Shown: positions 21,181 to 32,532, counted from the first letter of the stretch. The stretch: 64,000 nt of DNA from Maniola hyperantus (GCF_902806685.2 NC_048556.1:2852001-2916000); one strand, 5' to 3'. The notes: a model not told the origin generated them from the letters alone. Numbers and translations are program-made.

Positions 21181-21355
21181 CGGCAGAAAGTAATGTACCT
21201 GTAGACTGACATTTCGGCTTTGTAGAGCATTGTCTCTGTCACTCATACACCTATAATATGACGTTTTGTCGGTCTCAACGACAAATACAACGTTCTACAA
21301 ATCTGCTATCTCCTCCTAAAGGTCGATGTACATTACTTTCGGCCGCGTACTGTAG
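21181..21355. mobile_element. MITE family 6 (AATGTACATCGACCTTTAG)
   Basis: agtaatgtacctgtagactg at the left mirrors aaggtcgatgtacattactt at the right. Internal tttgtagagcattgtctctg and cgttctacaaatctgct are inverse as well. Two adjacent copies lie at 44523 and 44705. Confidence 0.7.
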
Positions 21356-21654
21356 GTAGGTAGGTACCTATCCTACAAAATCCAAATCATACCTGTTTTC
21401 TCTACAAACAACTAGGTACTTTGCAGAAGACAGCTTGCAACGCACATCTCGAACACGAAGGTCATTGTTGCATTCAGTCCTGTAAATAGATTCCAATACT
21501 ATAAATAATGCAATTAATTTGCCTTGTTTGCGTACATCTGTAAATGCAGGATGAACTTCTGGCAGAGTTGCAATGTGCAAATAGTTGCAACTAGAATGAC
21601 CATTCTAATTCCATGATTACAAATACTATACTAACTCCAGCTCTACAGTGAAAT

Positions 21655-21910
21655 TGATAGCCTAGCGAGCGGTTAAGAGTCTTAACTTAAGACGTTCGGT
21701 CTCCAAATCGGGAGGTCGAGGGCTCGATCCCGAGCATGCATCTCTAACCCTGCAGAGTTACGTGCGTTTTTAAGCATACAATTAATATAATTTGCTTTAT
21801 TGGTGAAGGAAAAGATCGTGAGGAAACTTGCATGCCTGAGAGTTCTCCATAATGTTCTGAAATGTCCCCGAAGTCTGCCAATCTGTAGGTACTTGGCCAG
21901 TACGTGGCAG
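21655..21910 (+). mobile_element. SINE family 1 variant with altered head
   Basis: Head gatagcctagcgagcggtta and box B gggctcgatcccgagca differ from the other copies. The body attggtgaaggaaaagatcg is recognisable. It abuts an inverted RTE remnant. Confidence 0.65.
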
Positions 21911-21911
21911 G

Positions 21912-22215
21912 TACCCTCACAAAGTTTTCCTTCACTGTTAAACCAAGTGCGTCTTCCGGTGCGAGGTCGCCATTCTAGCACCTTGGGACCCCAACGTCTA
22001 TCGGTTTTATGAACTATATGTGCCCTGCCCATTGCCACTTCAGCTTCGCAACCCGTTGAGTTATGTCAGTTACTCTAGTTCTCCTACGGATCTCCTCATT
22101 TCTGATATGACCACTTAGAGAAACTCCAAGCATAGCTCTCTCCGTCGCCCGCTGAGTGACTGAGTTTTCTTATAAGGCCTATAGTTAGCGACCATGTCTC
22201 GGATCCATGTGTCGT
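21912..22215 (-). pseudogene. RTE LINE ORF2 C-terminal remnant
   Basis: On minus: RAMLGVSLSGHIRNEEIRRR then TRVTDITQRVAKLKWQWAGH, a frameshift, then HKTDRRWGPKVLEWRPRTGR. This is the best-preserved RTE block in the window. Confidence 0.8.
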
Positions 22216-22587
22216 CAGTTAATCCTTTTATGAATAGATCAATAGGTAATCAGGACTTTCCTAGCCGAGTATTTTATAGTTCGCAAGAAAGATGGCCGAC
22301 ACAGGCGAGTCTTGATCATTTGTGCATCATTATGGAGCGGATATGAGGAACAATTGATGCCCGTCCGCATGGGGATGGTCATTTGTCTAATCAATATTAA
22401 CAAGTAAAAATCAAACGTCCGTTTGCCGGACGCTTGGGTGTAGGACGAGCATGCGATTTAATTTTGCAGGTTAAATTCTGTCCTGCGGGTCTTCGCCAAC
22501 TCAATGATCATTGTGACTGGCTGAATCTATGGTACTTATTCTTATTCCAACAATGCACTGTAACCAACAGCGAGCGATCGTCAACCG

Positions 22588-22848
22588 ATCAACCGATCCC
22601 GGGCACGCACCTCTTAACTTTTCGAAGTTATGTGCGTTTTAAGTAATTTAATATCACTCGCTTTAACGGTGAAGGAAAACATCGTGAGGAAACCTGCATG
22701 CCTGAGATTTCTCCATAATTTTCTCAAAGGTGTGTGAAGTCTGCCAATTCGCACTTGGCCAGCGTGGTAAGACATGGCTAAAACCCTTTTCACTCTGAGA
22801 GGAAACCCGTGTTCTGTAGTGAACCGGCGATGGGGTGATCATGAATTG
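22588..22848 (+). mobile_element. SINE family 1, 5' truncated
   Basis: Begins at box B (ccgatcccgggcacgcacct) and runs to gatggggtgatcatgaattg. Confidence 0.75.
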
Positions 22849-23116
22849 ATGATAATTGCTTACGTAGAAGGACTTTCAGGAGTTCCACTCACGTTGCTGG
22901 TGATCAGAAAGTAGGTAGATAATTAAATGTACTTACTACTCTATCAATTGAAAAAATCAATTGAAATAAAAACCAGTTATATAAATGGTCTATTTTTCGT
23001 CCCGTGCCTTTATGGGCACCCTACTAGCGCGGTGAAAGTTCTGGATAAGCTTTTATTATTAGCTTCTGGCTTCCCTTGTGGAATTAACTAAGCTATCTTT
23101 TGCTATTTGAGTACAT

Positions 23117-23246
23117 ATTTTGAATGAATGAATGAATATACTTTTATTGTTCTTACATCACAAAATTAGTACAGAAAAAACACATACAAAGCAAAACTAA
23201 AATATAGAGGCAGGTACAATTTGGTGGCCTTATCGCTACCTAGTAC
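23117..23246 (-). mobile_element. LINE 3' end with (TTCA)n tail
   Basis: On minus: gtagcgataaggccaccaaa, then aataaaagtatattcattca. It resembles the 3' UTR at 12760 and directly adjoins the next LINE's A-rich end. Confidence 0.65.
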
Positions 23247-23996
23247 ATTTTTATTTTTATTTTTATTTTTTTATTTATTCGGATCAACAAACAGTAGCAC
23301 GCAGTGCTTGGATAAAAAACAGTAATAAAATAACTTAGTAATAATATTATACGTGCTACCCACTACGTCAACCACATAATTATTATTATTAATTAATATA
23401 CTTACATGTGTAAAAATATATAAATGTAGTATAAAATATAAATAAAGAATATATTAGTACCATACCATCTATCTAAATTCTAATTATCCTACAGGCTTAG
23501 TGTAATATAGCAATATTATTCCTAAGATAATTCATGACCAGCTTCTTGAAAGAGCCCACTCGAGAGGAAAAAATGTCAATATTTCCGAAGCATGCATTGT
23601 ATGACTGTGTCATTCTGTATAGTGGTGATCTCTCACCAGAATTTGTACGGCATCTTGAAGTAGCAAAAAGTTTGTGTGTTAGAGTGCTGCGTACATGACT
23701 TCTGGCAGGAATTCTATAACAAAGTTTACGAGTCAAAGGAATACAATCATATTTATTATGACACAGATCATACAATAGCATAGCTTCAAGTTGTTTGCGC
23801 CTCGACTGCAAGTCAAGTATATTGTATTTTTCAAGAAGCTGGTCATAAGGAAGGTAGCTTCTCGTACATTTATAATGCATCCTCCGTAGAAATTTTCTCT
23901 GTACATTTTCTAATCTCCTAACATATTTATTATAATAGGGATTCCAGATACAAACAGCATATTCAAGTTGTGAGCGAACCAGTGATTTATACAAAT
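23247..23996 (-). pseudogene. LINE reverse transcriptase C-terminal fragment (jockey/CR1-like)
   Basis: An open frame of 165 codons (23994-23497) reads YKSLVRSQLEYAVCIWNPYY, then NKYVRRLENVQRKFLRR, followed by the cysteine/arginine-rich region that ends such ORF2 proteins. LEYA...WNPY---...LE-VQRKF is the conserved post-RT block. The start in the frame is a TTG, so this is a 5'-truncated copy, not a gene start. A 3' UTR and (TTTTA)-like A-rich tail follow to 23247. The frame is free of stops, so insertion is fairly recent. Confidence 0.85.
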
Positions 23997-24139
23997 GTAG
24001 ATTGTAGATGATTGTAGATGTAGAATGTATTTATACAAATATAAGTCATTGCTACCTAGCGAACTTTTTCAGGCAACCAATTTTTGTTTTTGTTAGGTTA
24101 TATTGTTTGTACATAATTATTTTATTACTTACTATAGCT

Positions 24140-24402
24140 TATACTTACGACTTCGTCCGTGTGGCCTACACAAATCCGTGATTTGACGGATCCGTGAAAA
24201 AAATACGAATCGAATGTACGTATTTGTCTGACGGCCACTTCGAAGAATCACGGATACGAACCAAATACGGATATATGCACAAAGGCCTTTAGGGGTTGAA
24301 TTTTCAAAAATCCTTTCTTAGCGGCTGTCTACGACTTAGCTATCTGCTAATATTTCAAACCGATCCGTCCAGTAGTTTGAGCTGTACTTTGATACTCTAT
24401 TA
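24140..24402 (-). mobile_element. Helitron family B, interrupted
   Basis: The 3' part cgacttcgtccgtgtggcct is separated from aggggttgaattttcaaaaa by about 110 bp containing opposed cacaaatccgtgattt and aatcacggatac motifs, probably a small foldback insert. Confidence 0.5.
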
Positions 24403-24517
24403 TTTTTGCATTTAGACTAATTGTATAGTTACAACCTGTTTTGTATGCCTTTACAATATAAAGTAAAATAAAAGCTTACTTACATAAATTAATTATTGGT
24501 TTCACTACGCTCTTAAA

Positions 24518-24689
24518 TAAAAATGAATCACTAAATGTGTTGCTCATCGCACATCTCGAGAACAGCTGAACCGATTTCGCTAATTCTTTTTTTTATAATA
24601 TTTCTTGAGTACGAGGATGGTTTTTACGGAGAGAAAAATTTAAAAAATTTGAATCGACTGTTAGGCGGAACGAAGTTCGCCAGGGCAGC
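24518..24689 (+). mobile_element. Helitron-like repeat, family G
   Basis: atgaatcactaaatgtgttg to gcggaacgaagttcgccagg + gcagCTAGT: a terminal hairpin then CTAG. A second copy is at 45872. Confidence 0.65.
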
Positions 24690-24879
24690 TAGTTAGTTAA
24701 AAAAATTTGAAAGTGCAAACTTCCGGTTCATTGACCCTGCACTGTCAAACTAGCTATCATCGTAAATTAGTAAACAATGGGGATGCATATTCTGAAAAGA
24801 ATTATAATTTTGGGCACGGAGGAGTTGAAACTTGAAAGGACGTTGCTAAGATCACCTCTGCTCTGTACAAAAAATCCGG

Positions 24880-25530
24880 CCAAGTGCGAGTCAGGCTCGC
24901 GCAATGAGGGTTCCGTGCTACAGTCGTATTTTTTCGACATTTTGCAGGATAATTCAAAAAATATGATACATAAAAATAAATAAAAATCTGTTTTAGAATG
25001 CACAGGTGAAGACCTTTCACATGATACCCCACTTGATATAGTTATCTTACTTAGAAAATTGAAAATACTAATTATTATTAGTTCATGACCACATTTTAAT
25101 TTTTTTTGTGTGATGTAACTACAAATTCACGGTTTTCAGATTTTTCCCCGAATGTCAGCTATAAGATCTACTTACCTGCCAAATTTCATGATTCTAGGTC
25201 AACGGGAAGTACCCTGTAGGTTTCTTGACAGACCGACAGATAGACAGACAGACAGACAGACAACAAAGTGATCCTATATTTCCCAAAGTGATCTTATATT
25301 TGTTTAAACCTTGGATTAGTTGTTTGCGTATTTTATTTTTGGTCACACGTACTCGTATATATATAGTATATTTTTATTATTATTATATTTTACTTATCAG
25401 TTTAATTATGTAGATTGACTTAATTAGCTTTTAGGGTTTATTGTAGTATAGTGATCAAATAAAAGTTTTCTTTCTTACTTCTTCTTTCTATAAGGGTTCC
25501 GTTTTTCCTTTTGAGGTACGGAACCCTAAA
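24880..25530 (-). repeat. Dispersed repeat D, complete but split by an insertion
   Basis: Starts ccggccaagtgcgagtcagg, includes the (CAGA)n stretch to 25269, then resumes at 25491 with taagggttccgtttttcctt and ends ggtacggaaccctaaaaa. The interruption is described separately. Confidence 0.75.
25275..25490 (+). mobile_element. Retroposed insertion inside repeat D
   Basis: Flanked by CTATA on both sides where uninterrupted copies read cctataaggg. It ends in a (TTCTT)n-like tail. The body is AT-rich with aataaaag before the tail, as in a 5'-truncated LINE. Confidence 0.5.
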
Positions 25531-25588
25531 AAGCTGAGCGATAGCTTTGCTGTCTGTCTGTTTTAGGGTTCCGTACCCGAAGAAAAAC

Positions 25589-25905
25589 GCCGTGATAGCC
25601 TAGTGCTTACGACGTCCGCCTCTTATTTGGGAGGTCGGGGGTTCGATTGGGCACGCACCTCTAACTTTTCGGAGTTATGTGCGTTTTAAGAAATCAAAAT
25701 ATCACTCGCTTTAACGGTGAAGGAAAACATCATGAGGAAACCTGCATGCTTGAGAGTTCTCCATAATGTTCTCAAAGATGTGTGAAGTCTGCTAATCCGC
25801 ACTTGGTCAGCGTGGTAGACTATGGCCAAAACCCTTCTCACTCTGAGAAGAGACCCGTGCTCTGTAGTGAGTCGGCGATAGGTTGCTCATGGATCATAAT
25901 ATCAT
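25589..25905 (+). mobile_element. SINE family 1, full length
   Basis: gtgatagcctagtgcttacg, box B ggttcgattgggc (slightly deleted), body and gataggttgctcatggatca tail. Confidence 0.8.
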
Positions 25906-26035
25906 GATGACCCGAAGGATGCGAATGAGACCGCATCCGCTATCTGTCCGTCCGTCCGTTGTCTGTCAGCGGGCTGTAAGTCATGAACCGTAATAAGTAG
26001 AGAGCTGAAATTTAAATAAATTTAAATAAATAATG

Positions 26036-26194
26036 GGGCCGCTTCTCTAGTACATAATCTCTAAACTAAACTAAATTAACAGGTCTAAATCTAGTGCTTT
26101 CCTTTTCCGCAAGCAACATTATGAAAGGGATAGCAATAGATTTAGACGTGATATTTTAGTTTATTTTAGAGATTGTGTACAAAGGAATTAGCCA
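26036..26194. mobile_element. Foldback MITE, family 1
   Basis: tctctaaactaaactaaatt at the left and ttattttagagattgtgtac at the right, with inner ggtctaaatctag / atagatttagac. Confidence 0.75.
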
Positions 26195-26225
26195 CAATGT
26201 TAAAGTAAGAGATATAACGCACATA

Positions 26226-26325
26226 GCTCCGTGAAGTTAGAGGTGCGTGCCCGGAATCAAACCCCCGACCCCCCGAATAGGACTGGCGCCTTAACTAATA
26301 GGCTACAACTGCTTTTACACGTTCA
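26226..26325 (-). mobile_element. SINE family 1 head region
   Basis: On minus it holds agcctattagttaaggcgcc and gggtttgattccgggcac, with the body lost. Confidence 0.5.
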
Positions 26326-26367
26326 ACGCACGTTGTGCAAGTGATCACAAAATACATAAGTACCTAT

Positions 26368-26420
26368 ATATAGTCCGCGACAAATCGAAATAGCAATCGG
26401 GGTGTGAGGCGGGGGGATAA
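26368..26420. mobile_element. Fragment of GC-rich foldback MITE
   Basis: atagtccgcgacaaatcgaa then agcaatcggggtgtg, one arm of the element that follows at 26444. Confidence 0.5.
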
Positions 26421-26443
26421 ATACAAAACATACTTACCTATAG

Positions 26444-26586
26444 TACGCGACAGGTCAAGATGGCAATCGATGGGAACGCCCCGCACACCCACACCGTCCC
26501 CGCACTAACCTGGTGCAGGCGAGTGCGTGTGACGTGCGGGTGTGCGGGCGGTTCCCTCCCCGATTGCCATCTCGATCTGTCGCGTA
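26444..26586. mobile_element. GC-rich foldback MITE, complete
   Basis: Ends tacgcgacaggtcaagatgg and ccatctcgatctgtcgcgta. The middle is rich in gtgcgggtgtgcgggcgg-type sequence, far above the local GC level. Confidence 0.75.
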
Positions 26587-26599
26587 GGTTTTTGCAGTC

Positions 26600-27270
26600 T
26601 ACGTCTATTATGTAAAGTTGTTTGAATAGGTTCAAGTACCTAAGAGTATTATTATAATAAAGTCTAATAATAATAATATGCAGATTAACCGGAAAAGATT
26701 GTAAACGAATCATAGATGCAAGATGCGACTCAGTAACATCTAACATAATTTATACTTAATAAGCTACTCAGGCAGAGAGTTGTCATGATATTATCTACTA
26801 TAGAGTAGCAATAAACACACAAATTGTCTCTGGTCTTTGGCCATGGCTACTGGCTAGTTACCATCCTACTGATAGAAATGTACGGCCTAAAGAAACTTAT
26901 AAGGGGTATGGGGTAGCTCAATTTTTTTTTATTACTTCGAAATGCGTTTATGCATCCCCCTCCCCCTCCTGGAAGCCATTCAGACAGCCAACTGGAGAGG
27001 ACTCGCCGGCCAAAAGGCGACCAGAATACCCTCTTAAACCCAGCGTTGCTCCTGCGCGTCGCCTGGTGAAGCAATCAACCGCAACCCAACCAGCGACGTC
27101 CGACGAGGCAGACCCCCCATCGGGGACCCACTCACGAGGTATGGGGTAACTCACTCAATGACATCAACGTACGAGATTTGCTCCTCCATGGCCTGAAAAA
27201 TCGAACTTACAGCCCTCTTGTTTACTAAGTACAGCGAGTGGACGTCTATCGATTGATGACTAACAAGGTT
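26600..27270. other. Spacer with a GC-rich ORF-like remnant
   Basis: 26945-27150 is GC-rich and open on minus for 75 codons, with no domain I can name. The rest is AT-rich. Confidence 0.35.
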
Positions 27271-27274
27271 TTTT

Positions 27275-27425
27275 TTATTCAGATACAAATTAGCCCTTAA
27301 CTGCAATCTCACCTGGTGGTAAGTGACGATGCAGTCTAAGATGGAAGCGGGCTAACCTGGAAGGGGTATGGCAGTTTTTAATAAACCCATGCCCCTTTGG
27401 ATTCTACACGGCATCGTTTGCTCCT
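27275..27425 (-). mobile_element. SINE family 2, 3' half
   Basis: gatacaaattagcccttaac through ggtatggcagtttttaataa. The head is missing and unrelated sequence starts at about 27420. Confidence 0.7.
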
Positions 27426-27429
27426 CCAC

Positions 27430-28870
27430 GAATCACGATCTACTCTACTCAATGCATTCAGGCATCAAGCAGATTTACAACGAGGCGTCTAAAATTATCA
27501 TGTCTAATGTAGATACAAGTAATTGTAATGTACGTAATGCAATAGAGACATTAGCATAATTTATTCGCCATAAATCCTAAGCGTTATCAACGTGCGCAGC
27601 AATTATGCGGACCCCTTTATCATGGTGTGGTTTATTTCGCTTAGGACCGCTAGTCTGGCTAACTGGCTGAAAGAAGACGCTGGAAAAGTGCTGCAAATTT
27701 AAAAAATATCAGTAGGTATGGCGGCCTCAAAATTAGTATGACAGACCTGGAATGACCAAATTAAAATGTGATACTTTAAAATTACTTACTTATTTTTATT
27801 TATTTTATTTTAATATTACAAATGCAACAAACCATCAAAAAATTATTAGGTACCTATTTTGAATTAAACTTTTGACTTTGACTTTGACTTTATTTATTTT
27901 CTATTAAATTAGGTTATTCAGGTATGTCGTACTAATTTCAGAGCTGCCATACAGATTTTTTTAATTTGCCGCGCTTTTCCAGTCTCTTCTTTCGTTAGCT
28001 AGATTCTAGATGCTCTTATTTTAATCCAACATTACTGTCAAACCTCTGAACTGGATGATTCAGATGATGATGTTATCATCGTGTTATCATCATCTGAATC
28101 AGCAACATCAACTCACTTTAGGACGTAGGTCTCGTCAAAGGATATCCACATCCCGTCGCTTTGGTTCAACCTGTGGGTTCAACGATTCGCAATCACCTAT
28201 TGAAGGGTCTGCCAACGTTACATCTTCAATTATGGTCTGTTGCCATTGGAGAATCTGTCAGCCCGAGTAAACTCAGCGCATTAGGCGAATGACTGGCATG
28301 GAATGGACCTCTGGAAATCAATTCGCAACAAAATAAAACACAATCTGAGGATCGAGGGATAATTAGACGCAGAGGGGGATTCCAACATCAATAGACATTA
28401 CGCTAGGAGTACTCGATGTTTTGTATAGACGCCATTGATAAAAACTATGTTATGCTGCCCACACTCAAAGGCAGGCTGGATCAGTTTTGTAGGTACCTGC
28501 GAAGCGAAGCGAGCGCATTTTTTTAATGTTACCCAATGTACAGTCAGTAGTCACACTTGCCAAGTCACCGCCCCTCCGAATTCGACCGATCTAGCCCATA
28601 GCTTAGTTTATTTATACCTATGGCACTTGGTTAACTAAAATGGGACCAAGTGGCATAACCAATTCGTATTTCACTGAGCGATATGTACATGGCAATTAAC
28701 CAGCTCTCTGCTAATAAATCTACAGCACAGATACAGCCCACAGCGATAGTAATTGAATTGTTAGGGGCTTCACATTATAATATACCTATGTCTACATAAA
28801 ATATAGGGAGATCCACCGATTACACCTTGGATGAATGTTTTGTACTATCTCTATGGATTATACCGACTTG
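27430..28870. other. Spacer with no supported gene
   Basis: Short frames (27420-27560, 28055-28270) have codon-like stretches but no recognised domain. An inverted atgttatcatc/gatgatgttatc cluster lies at 28060-28100. Confidence 0.4.
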
Positions 28871-28876
28871 TCTAGG

Positions 28877-29110
28877 TCGATTTTTAGGGTTCTGTACCTA
28901 AAAAGAACCCTTACTTATGTGATCATTTCGTTATCTGTCTGTCTGTCTGTCTGAGAGTAAAGGTAATCAAAACCAAGAACGAAGTGGATCTAGAATCATG
29001 AATTTTGGCAGGTAGGTAGCACAAGTACTTAACTAAAGGAAAAAATCTGAACACCATGAATTATGTGGTTACATCACAACAAAAATTAAAAGTGGTTACG
29101 AAGAAATAAT
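28877..29110 (+). repeat. Dispersed repeat D, 5' half
   Basis: tttttagggttctgtaccta, a (GTCT)n run, and catgaattatgtggttacatc in family order. Confidence 0.65.
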
Positions 29111-29185
29111 TAATTTATTAAATCACATATAGATGGCGCTGTCCGTCATTAACTTGCAGTGTTGCACATACAAGTGTTATATCTT

Positions 29186-29224
29186 CGTAGCATCGTACAA
29201 GATATTATCTTGTACGATGCTACG
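29186..29224. other. Near-perfect 39-bp palindrome
   Basis: Two 19-bp arms, cgtagcatcgtacaagata and its exact inverse, meet across a single T at 29205. Confidence 0.85.
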
Positions 29225-29422
29225 GAACCCATCGTGTGAGGACAGACTGGCAGTTGGCCGGTCCTTTTTTTATTTGACACCAGTTAACCCGTCTTGACTT
29301 CGCTCTACATGCAAAATTTTGCATGTAAATTTTCTTTGTAATTAATAGCTGACCCCGATGGGGTCATGATAAGCTAAGCTGATTCCTAGTTCCATCAATT
29401 CATGCCTGAAAATTAGCGCTAT

Positions 29423-29605
29423 TTTTTTTTTTTTAAAGAATATTAGCCATATTAAATGACTAATATTCCCCTTTCCTCTCCAATTAAGCGTCAGGCTTAT
29501 GCTAGGAGTAGGTACGACAATAGTGCAACGGGCGGGATTTGAGCCGTCGACCTTTCGGTTTTCAGTCCACTCCTATACCGGTTGAGCTATTGAGGCTCTC
29601 AAATA
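29423..29605 (-). mobile_element. SINE family 3 (poly-A type)
   Basis: On minus: gcctcaatagctcaaccggt head, ggtcgacggctcaaatcccg box B region, then tcctctccaattaagcgtc-inverse body and an A-rich tail (29423-29435). Confidence 0.75.
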
Positions 29606-29639
29606 GCTATAGTTGACAGACAAGCATTAAAGCTAAGGC

Positions 29640-30205
29640 AGCGCCCTATTCAGCCATGTCGAATAGTTTCAAAATTTGTAAGAATCATGTAAAAACTAAA
29701 AATAAATAAAGATTTATCTACTTTAAAAAAGAATTGATGATTGATGGGGTGGGTGCCTGAGGGTTTCAAAGAACCGAGAGATATCATTATTTCTGGGGTG
29801 GCTCTCTTGCGCGACGCCCATAGGTTCATCTTGGAGGATGTACCTATCTACTCCCCGGCCTCATGCAACTTGCATGTAGGCACGACGGTATATCCAACGT
29901 GCCTACGTCTTAGGTAGATAATTCCTTGACCTCTCGCATCAGGAAATTAAACGTGCTTCTAGCGTATAATTACAATATTATACACTTGAAATGCATCGTT
30001 GGGCAAAACTAAATTAGTCTATTTGACGGTTAATCCCATCTCTTTTAATTACCTATCAGTAAACAATTTTACTCTCCCAGTTTAAAATAAGCCAACGTTT
30101 GCCCGAGCCGAGCAATTATCGCGTTAGTTAAGTAATAAACTTTCACGACTTGATTGGATATTCCACGTGTTTATCTTGTACCTATAGATACCTAATACTT
30201 ACCTT
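29640..30205. other. Spacer without recognised feature
   Basis: Mixed composition, no credible coding frame. tgcatgtaggcacgac and aacgtgcctacgtct near 29870-29910 form a weak inverted pair. Confidence 0.4.
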
Positions 30206-30208
30206 TAA

Positions 30209-30285
30209 AAGCTGTGATAGCCTAGTGCTTAGGAGGTCCGCCTTCTAATCGGAGGTCGGAGTTCGATCCTGGGCACGCACCATTT
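30209..30285 (+). mobile_element. SINE family 1, head only
   Basis: agctgtgatagcctagtgct through gagttcgatcctgggcacgc. The body is absent. Confidence 0.65.
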
Positions 30286-30289
30286 CCCA

Positions 30290-30940
30290 TTTCCCAACGA
30301 TTAAAAAAATGTTGGGTTTAATGCTCAGATGGAGGAAGGGCCGGGATAACTAACCCTTTATTAGATGTGACGTGTAGTACAATTCAAGAAATAAATGTTT
30401 TTCTTACTTTCTTTCTTTTTGTTGTATTTGTGTTAGAAGTGAGAAATTGTAGAATAATACTTGCCACCTTCAACCAATGTCTTCAATGCAGACTGATTAA
30501 ATTCATTCGTATTTTCAATAGGTAAAAACCCCCTTTTGAAACCTTTTGAAAAATGCGTTGCGATGCATGCAGCGCGTTTTGCACGTGCTTACGACCCCAA
30601 TCAATCTCAAAAGAAATCACACAAATGTTTATAAAAGCGTTTAGAAGTAGTTTTAAACAGTAGAATGGTATTTAGCAATGCGTGTAGGAGAAGACTTGGA
30701 TATTTATGAAACTATGGAGAAAACATACCGAGCGCTCTCACACGATAAAAAAATACGCACTGAATTCAAAGCCTGATTCCTTTTGGAAACTGGTTAGCAA
30801 TATTCAGTTTATAATAATGCATTCAGAGGGAACCACACATACACACACATCTCAAAGATTAATTTAAGATTTTATATAAAAATATTTTGTGAAATAGATC
30901 TGCGTCATCAATAGTTCTCCTGTTTTATATTACGTTTATT
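30290..30940. other. Spacer without recognised feature
   Basis: AT-rich. No gene or repeat recognised. Confidence 0.4.
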
Positions 30941-30945
30941 AACTA

Positions 30946-31164
30946 CTAGCTGATGCCCGCGACTTCGTCCGCGTGGATTTAGGTTTTTGAAATCCCGTGG
31001 GAACTCTTTGATTTTCCGGGATAAAAAGTAGCCTATGTCCTTCCCCGGGATGCAAGATGCAAGCTATCGCTGTACCAAATTTCGTCAAAATCGGTTGAAC
31101 GGATAGCCCGTAAAAGGCTAACAGACAGACAGACACACTTTCGCATTTATAATATTAGTATGGA
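30946..31164 (-). mobile_element. Non-autonomous Helitron, family A, complete
   Basis: Inverse of a CTAG-hairpin end (ctagctgatgcccgcgactt) to gcatttataatattagtatg. Uses a (CAGA)n array. Confidence 0.8.
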
Positions 31165-31169
31165 TCGTT

Positions 31170-31965
31170 TTACGTAGAGGCAATTTACTTGATTCTAATT
31201 GATGCTTTTCAAAGACATTTTTAACAATGGATACTGAAGATTGTTTTTTAGAATAGATATTTCTTTAGAATTATAATGTTGTTCAAATTAACCGCGTTTT
31301 ACGTAGAGGCAATTTACTTAATTCGAATTGATGCTTTCTTTTCAAGGATAATTTTAAGAATGTATACTGAAGATTATTATCTTGAATTTTTTTTTTAGAA
31401 TAGGTATTGTTATTCAAATAAACTGTTATAAGTATTTTTGGATTTGAAATATTTTTGGATTTAAAACCTATTTATATCTACCCATAATTTAAATATAATT
31501 ATATTTAAAACCTATTTATACCCAAATCACGCTACGCCTGGGCTTTAGACTAAGTAGGTACATCTTTATATGACCCAGTGGTCATTTACTACGACAGCAA
31601 CGAACGATGGATAAAGCTAATATTGTGTTGCTTTTTGTTCTAAACCAGTGTTCCAAACAGTAGCAAGTAGGTAAACCGAATCAAAGGAAATGTTAAAACA
31701 ACATCAAAGTCCCAACGTTCCGGGCGATCAAGGACTCATTAGGTGTTAAAGCTTTCCGCTTGTTGATAACGGAAGCCAATGAAAAGTTTGCTTTTTTATG
31801 TTCGATGCTAGTCAGAGTGATTGACATGAGGGAATTTGTGCTAGTTTTGGAGTAGGTAAACTTAGCAAGATAGTGCAAGATAGTGCAATGTGTCGCTACT
31901 AGATGGCATTAAACAGTCGCTTCAGTACTGAGAGAACATACGTATCACAAATTTCGTCACTGGCG
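31170..31965. other. Spacer with a short direct repeat
   Basis: cgttttacgtagaggcaatt is repeated at about 31170 and 31290 with following gaagattgttttt/gaagattattatc, a roughly 120-bp direct duplication. No gene was found. Confidence 0.45.
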
Positions 31966-31971
31966 GTAAGC

Positions 31972-32044
31972 GAAACCGTGGCCGAGTTGGTCAAGGCATC
32001 GGACGCAAACCCAGAAGATGCAGGTTCGATTCCTGCCGGTTACG
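31972..32044 (+). tRNA. tRNA-like sequence, probably a pseudogene (Ser/Leu-like)
   Basis: 73 nt with tRNA layout. Acceptor gaaaccg/cggttac has one A:A mismatch, the D arm is gcc...ggc, and the T arm gcagg ttcgatt cctgc is perfect. Box A is tggccgagttgg and box B ggttcgattcc. TTTT follows at 32047. The anticodon stem has two mismatches, position 33 is G instead of T, and there is no long variable arm although the sequence looks like a serine/leucine type. I therefore favour a decayed tRNA gene over a working one. Confidence 0.5.
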
Positions 32045-32219
32045 CAATTTTCGATATGTATTTAAAATTATTATAAGTATAGATTATTTAGCAAGATAGG
32101 TCCTCCAATTTCAGAACTTTCGAGATACAGTATCCGAATTATTGCGGCTTTTTAGATATTCATTTTAGTTTTACTATCTACCTTGGTATCTTCATTTACT
32201 ATCTACTTAGATACTTAGA

Positions 32220-32470
32220 ACAAGGGGTGCCAGCCAGGTAGCCTCCCAGTGTGCCTGGGTGCTGGGTCCATTTTGGATACGTCCAAGGGGAAGAGCAGTA
32301 CTCGGTCCGGTGCACCCTGGTAATATAGGTAATATTTTCTCTTCGGGCATATTATTGTTGGTTATGGCTAATGACCTGGCAGGGGGAGGTTTCTCCCCGC
32401 GTGTCCCTCTGACTAACAGAGGGTACAGTGGACGAGGCGTAGGATGGGACTTGCGCGAAGGTACTTACAG
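32220..32470. other. GC-richer unassigned stretch
   Basis: Open in one plus frame (32259-32489) but with no recognised domain. Probably transposon-derived. Confidence 0.25.
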
Positions 32471-32496
32471 CATTAACTTTGATAAATAGTTTATCA

Positions 32497-32499
32497 TAC

Positions 32500-32532
<33 letters not shown>
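32497..32532. repeat. (TCA)n microsatellite
   Basis: About twelve trinucleotides in a row, directly left of a SINE 1 fragment. The SINE/RTE tails in this genome end in the same triplet. Confidence 0.85.

Noticed and set aside
21682..22038. A 118-codon minus-strand ORF
   Set aside because: It fuses an RTE LINE C-terminus with antisense SINE 1 sequence, so it is a chance frame across two elements.
23497..23994. The longest ORF (165 codons) as an intact gene
   Set aside because: It starts at a TTG within reverse transcriptase sequence; the LINE is 5' truncated.
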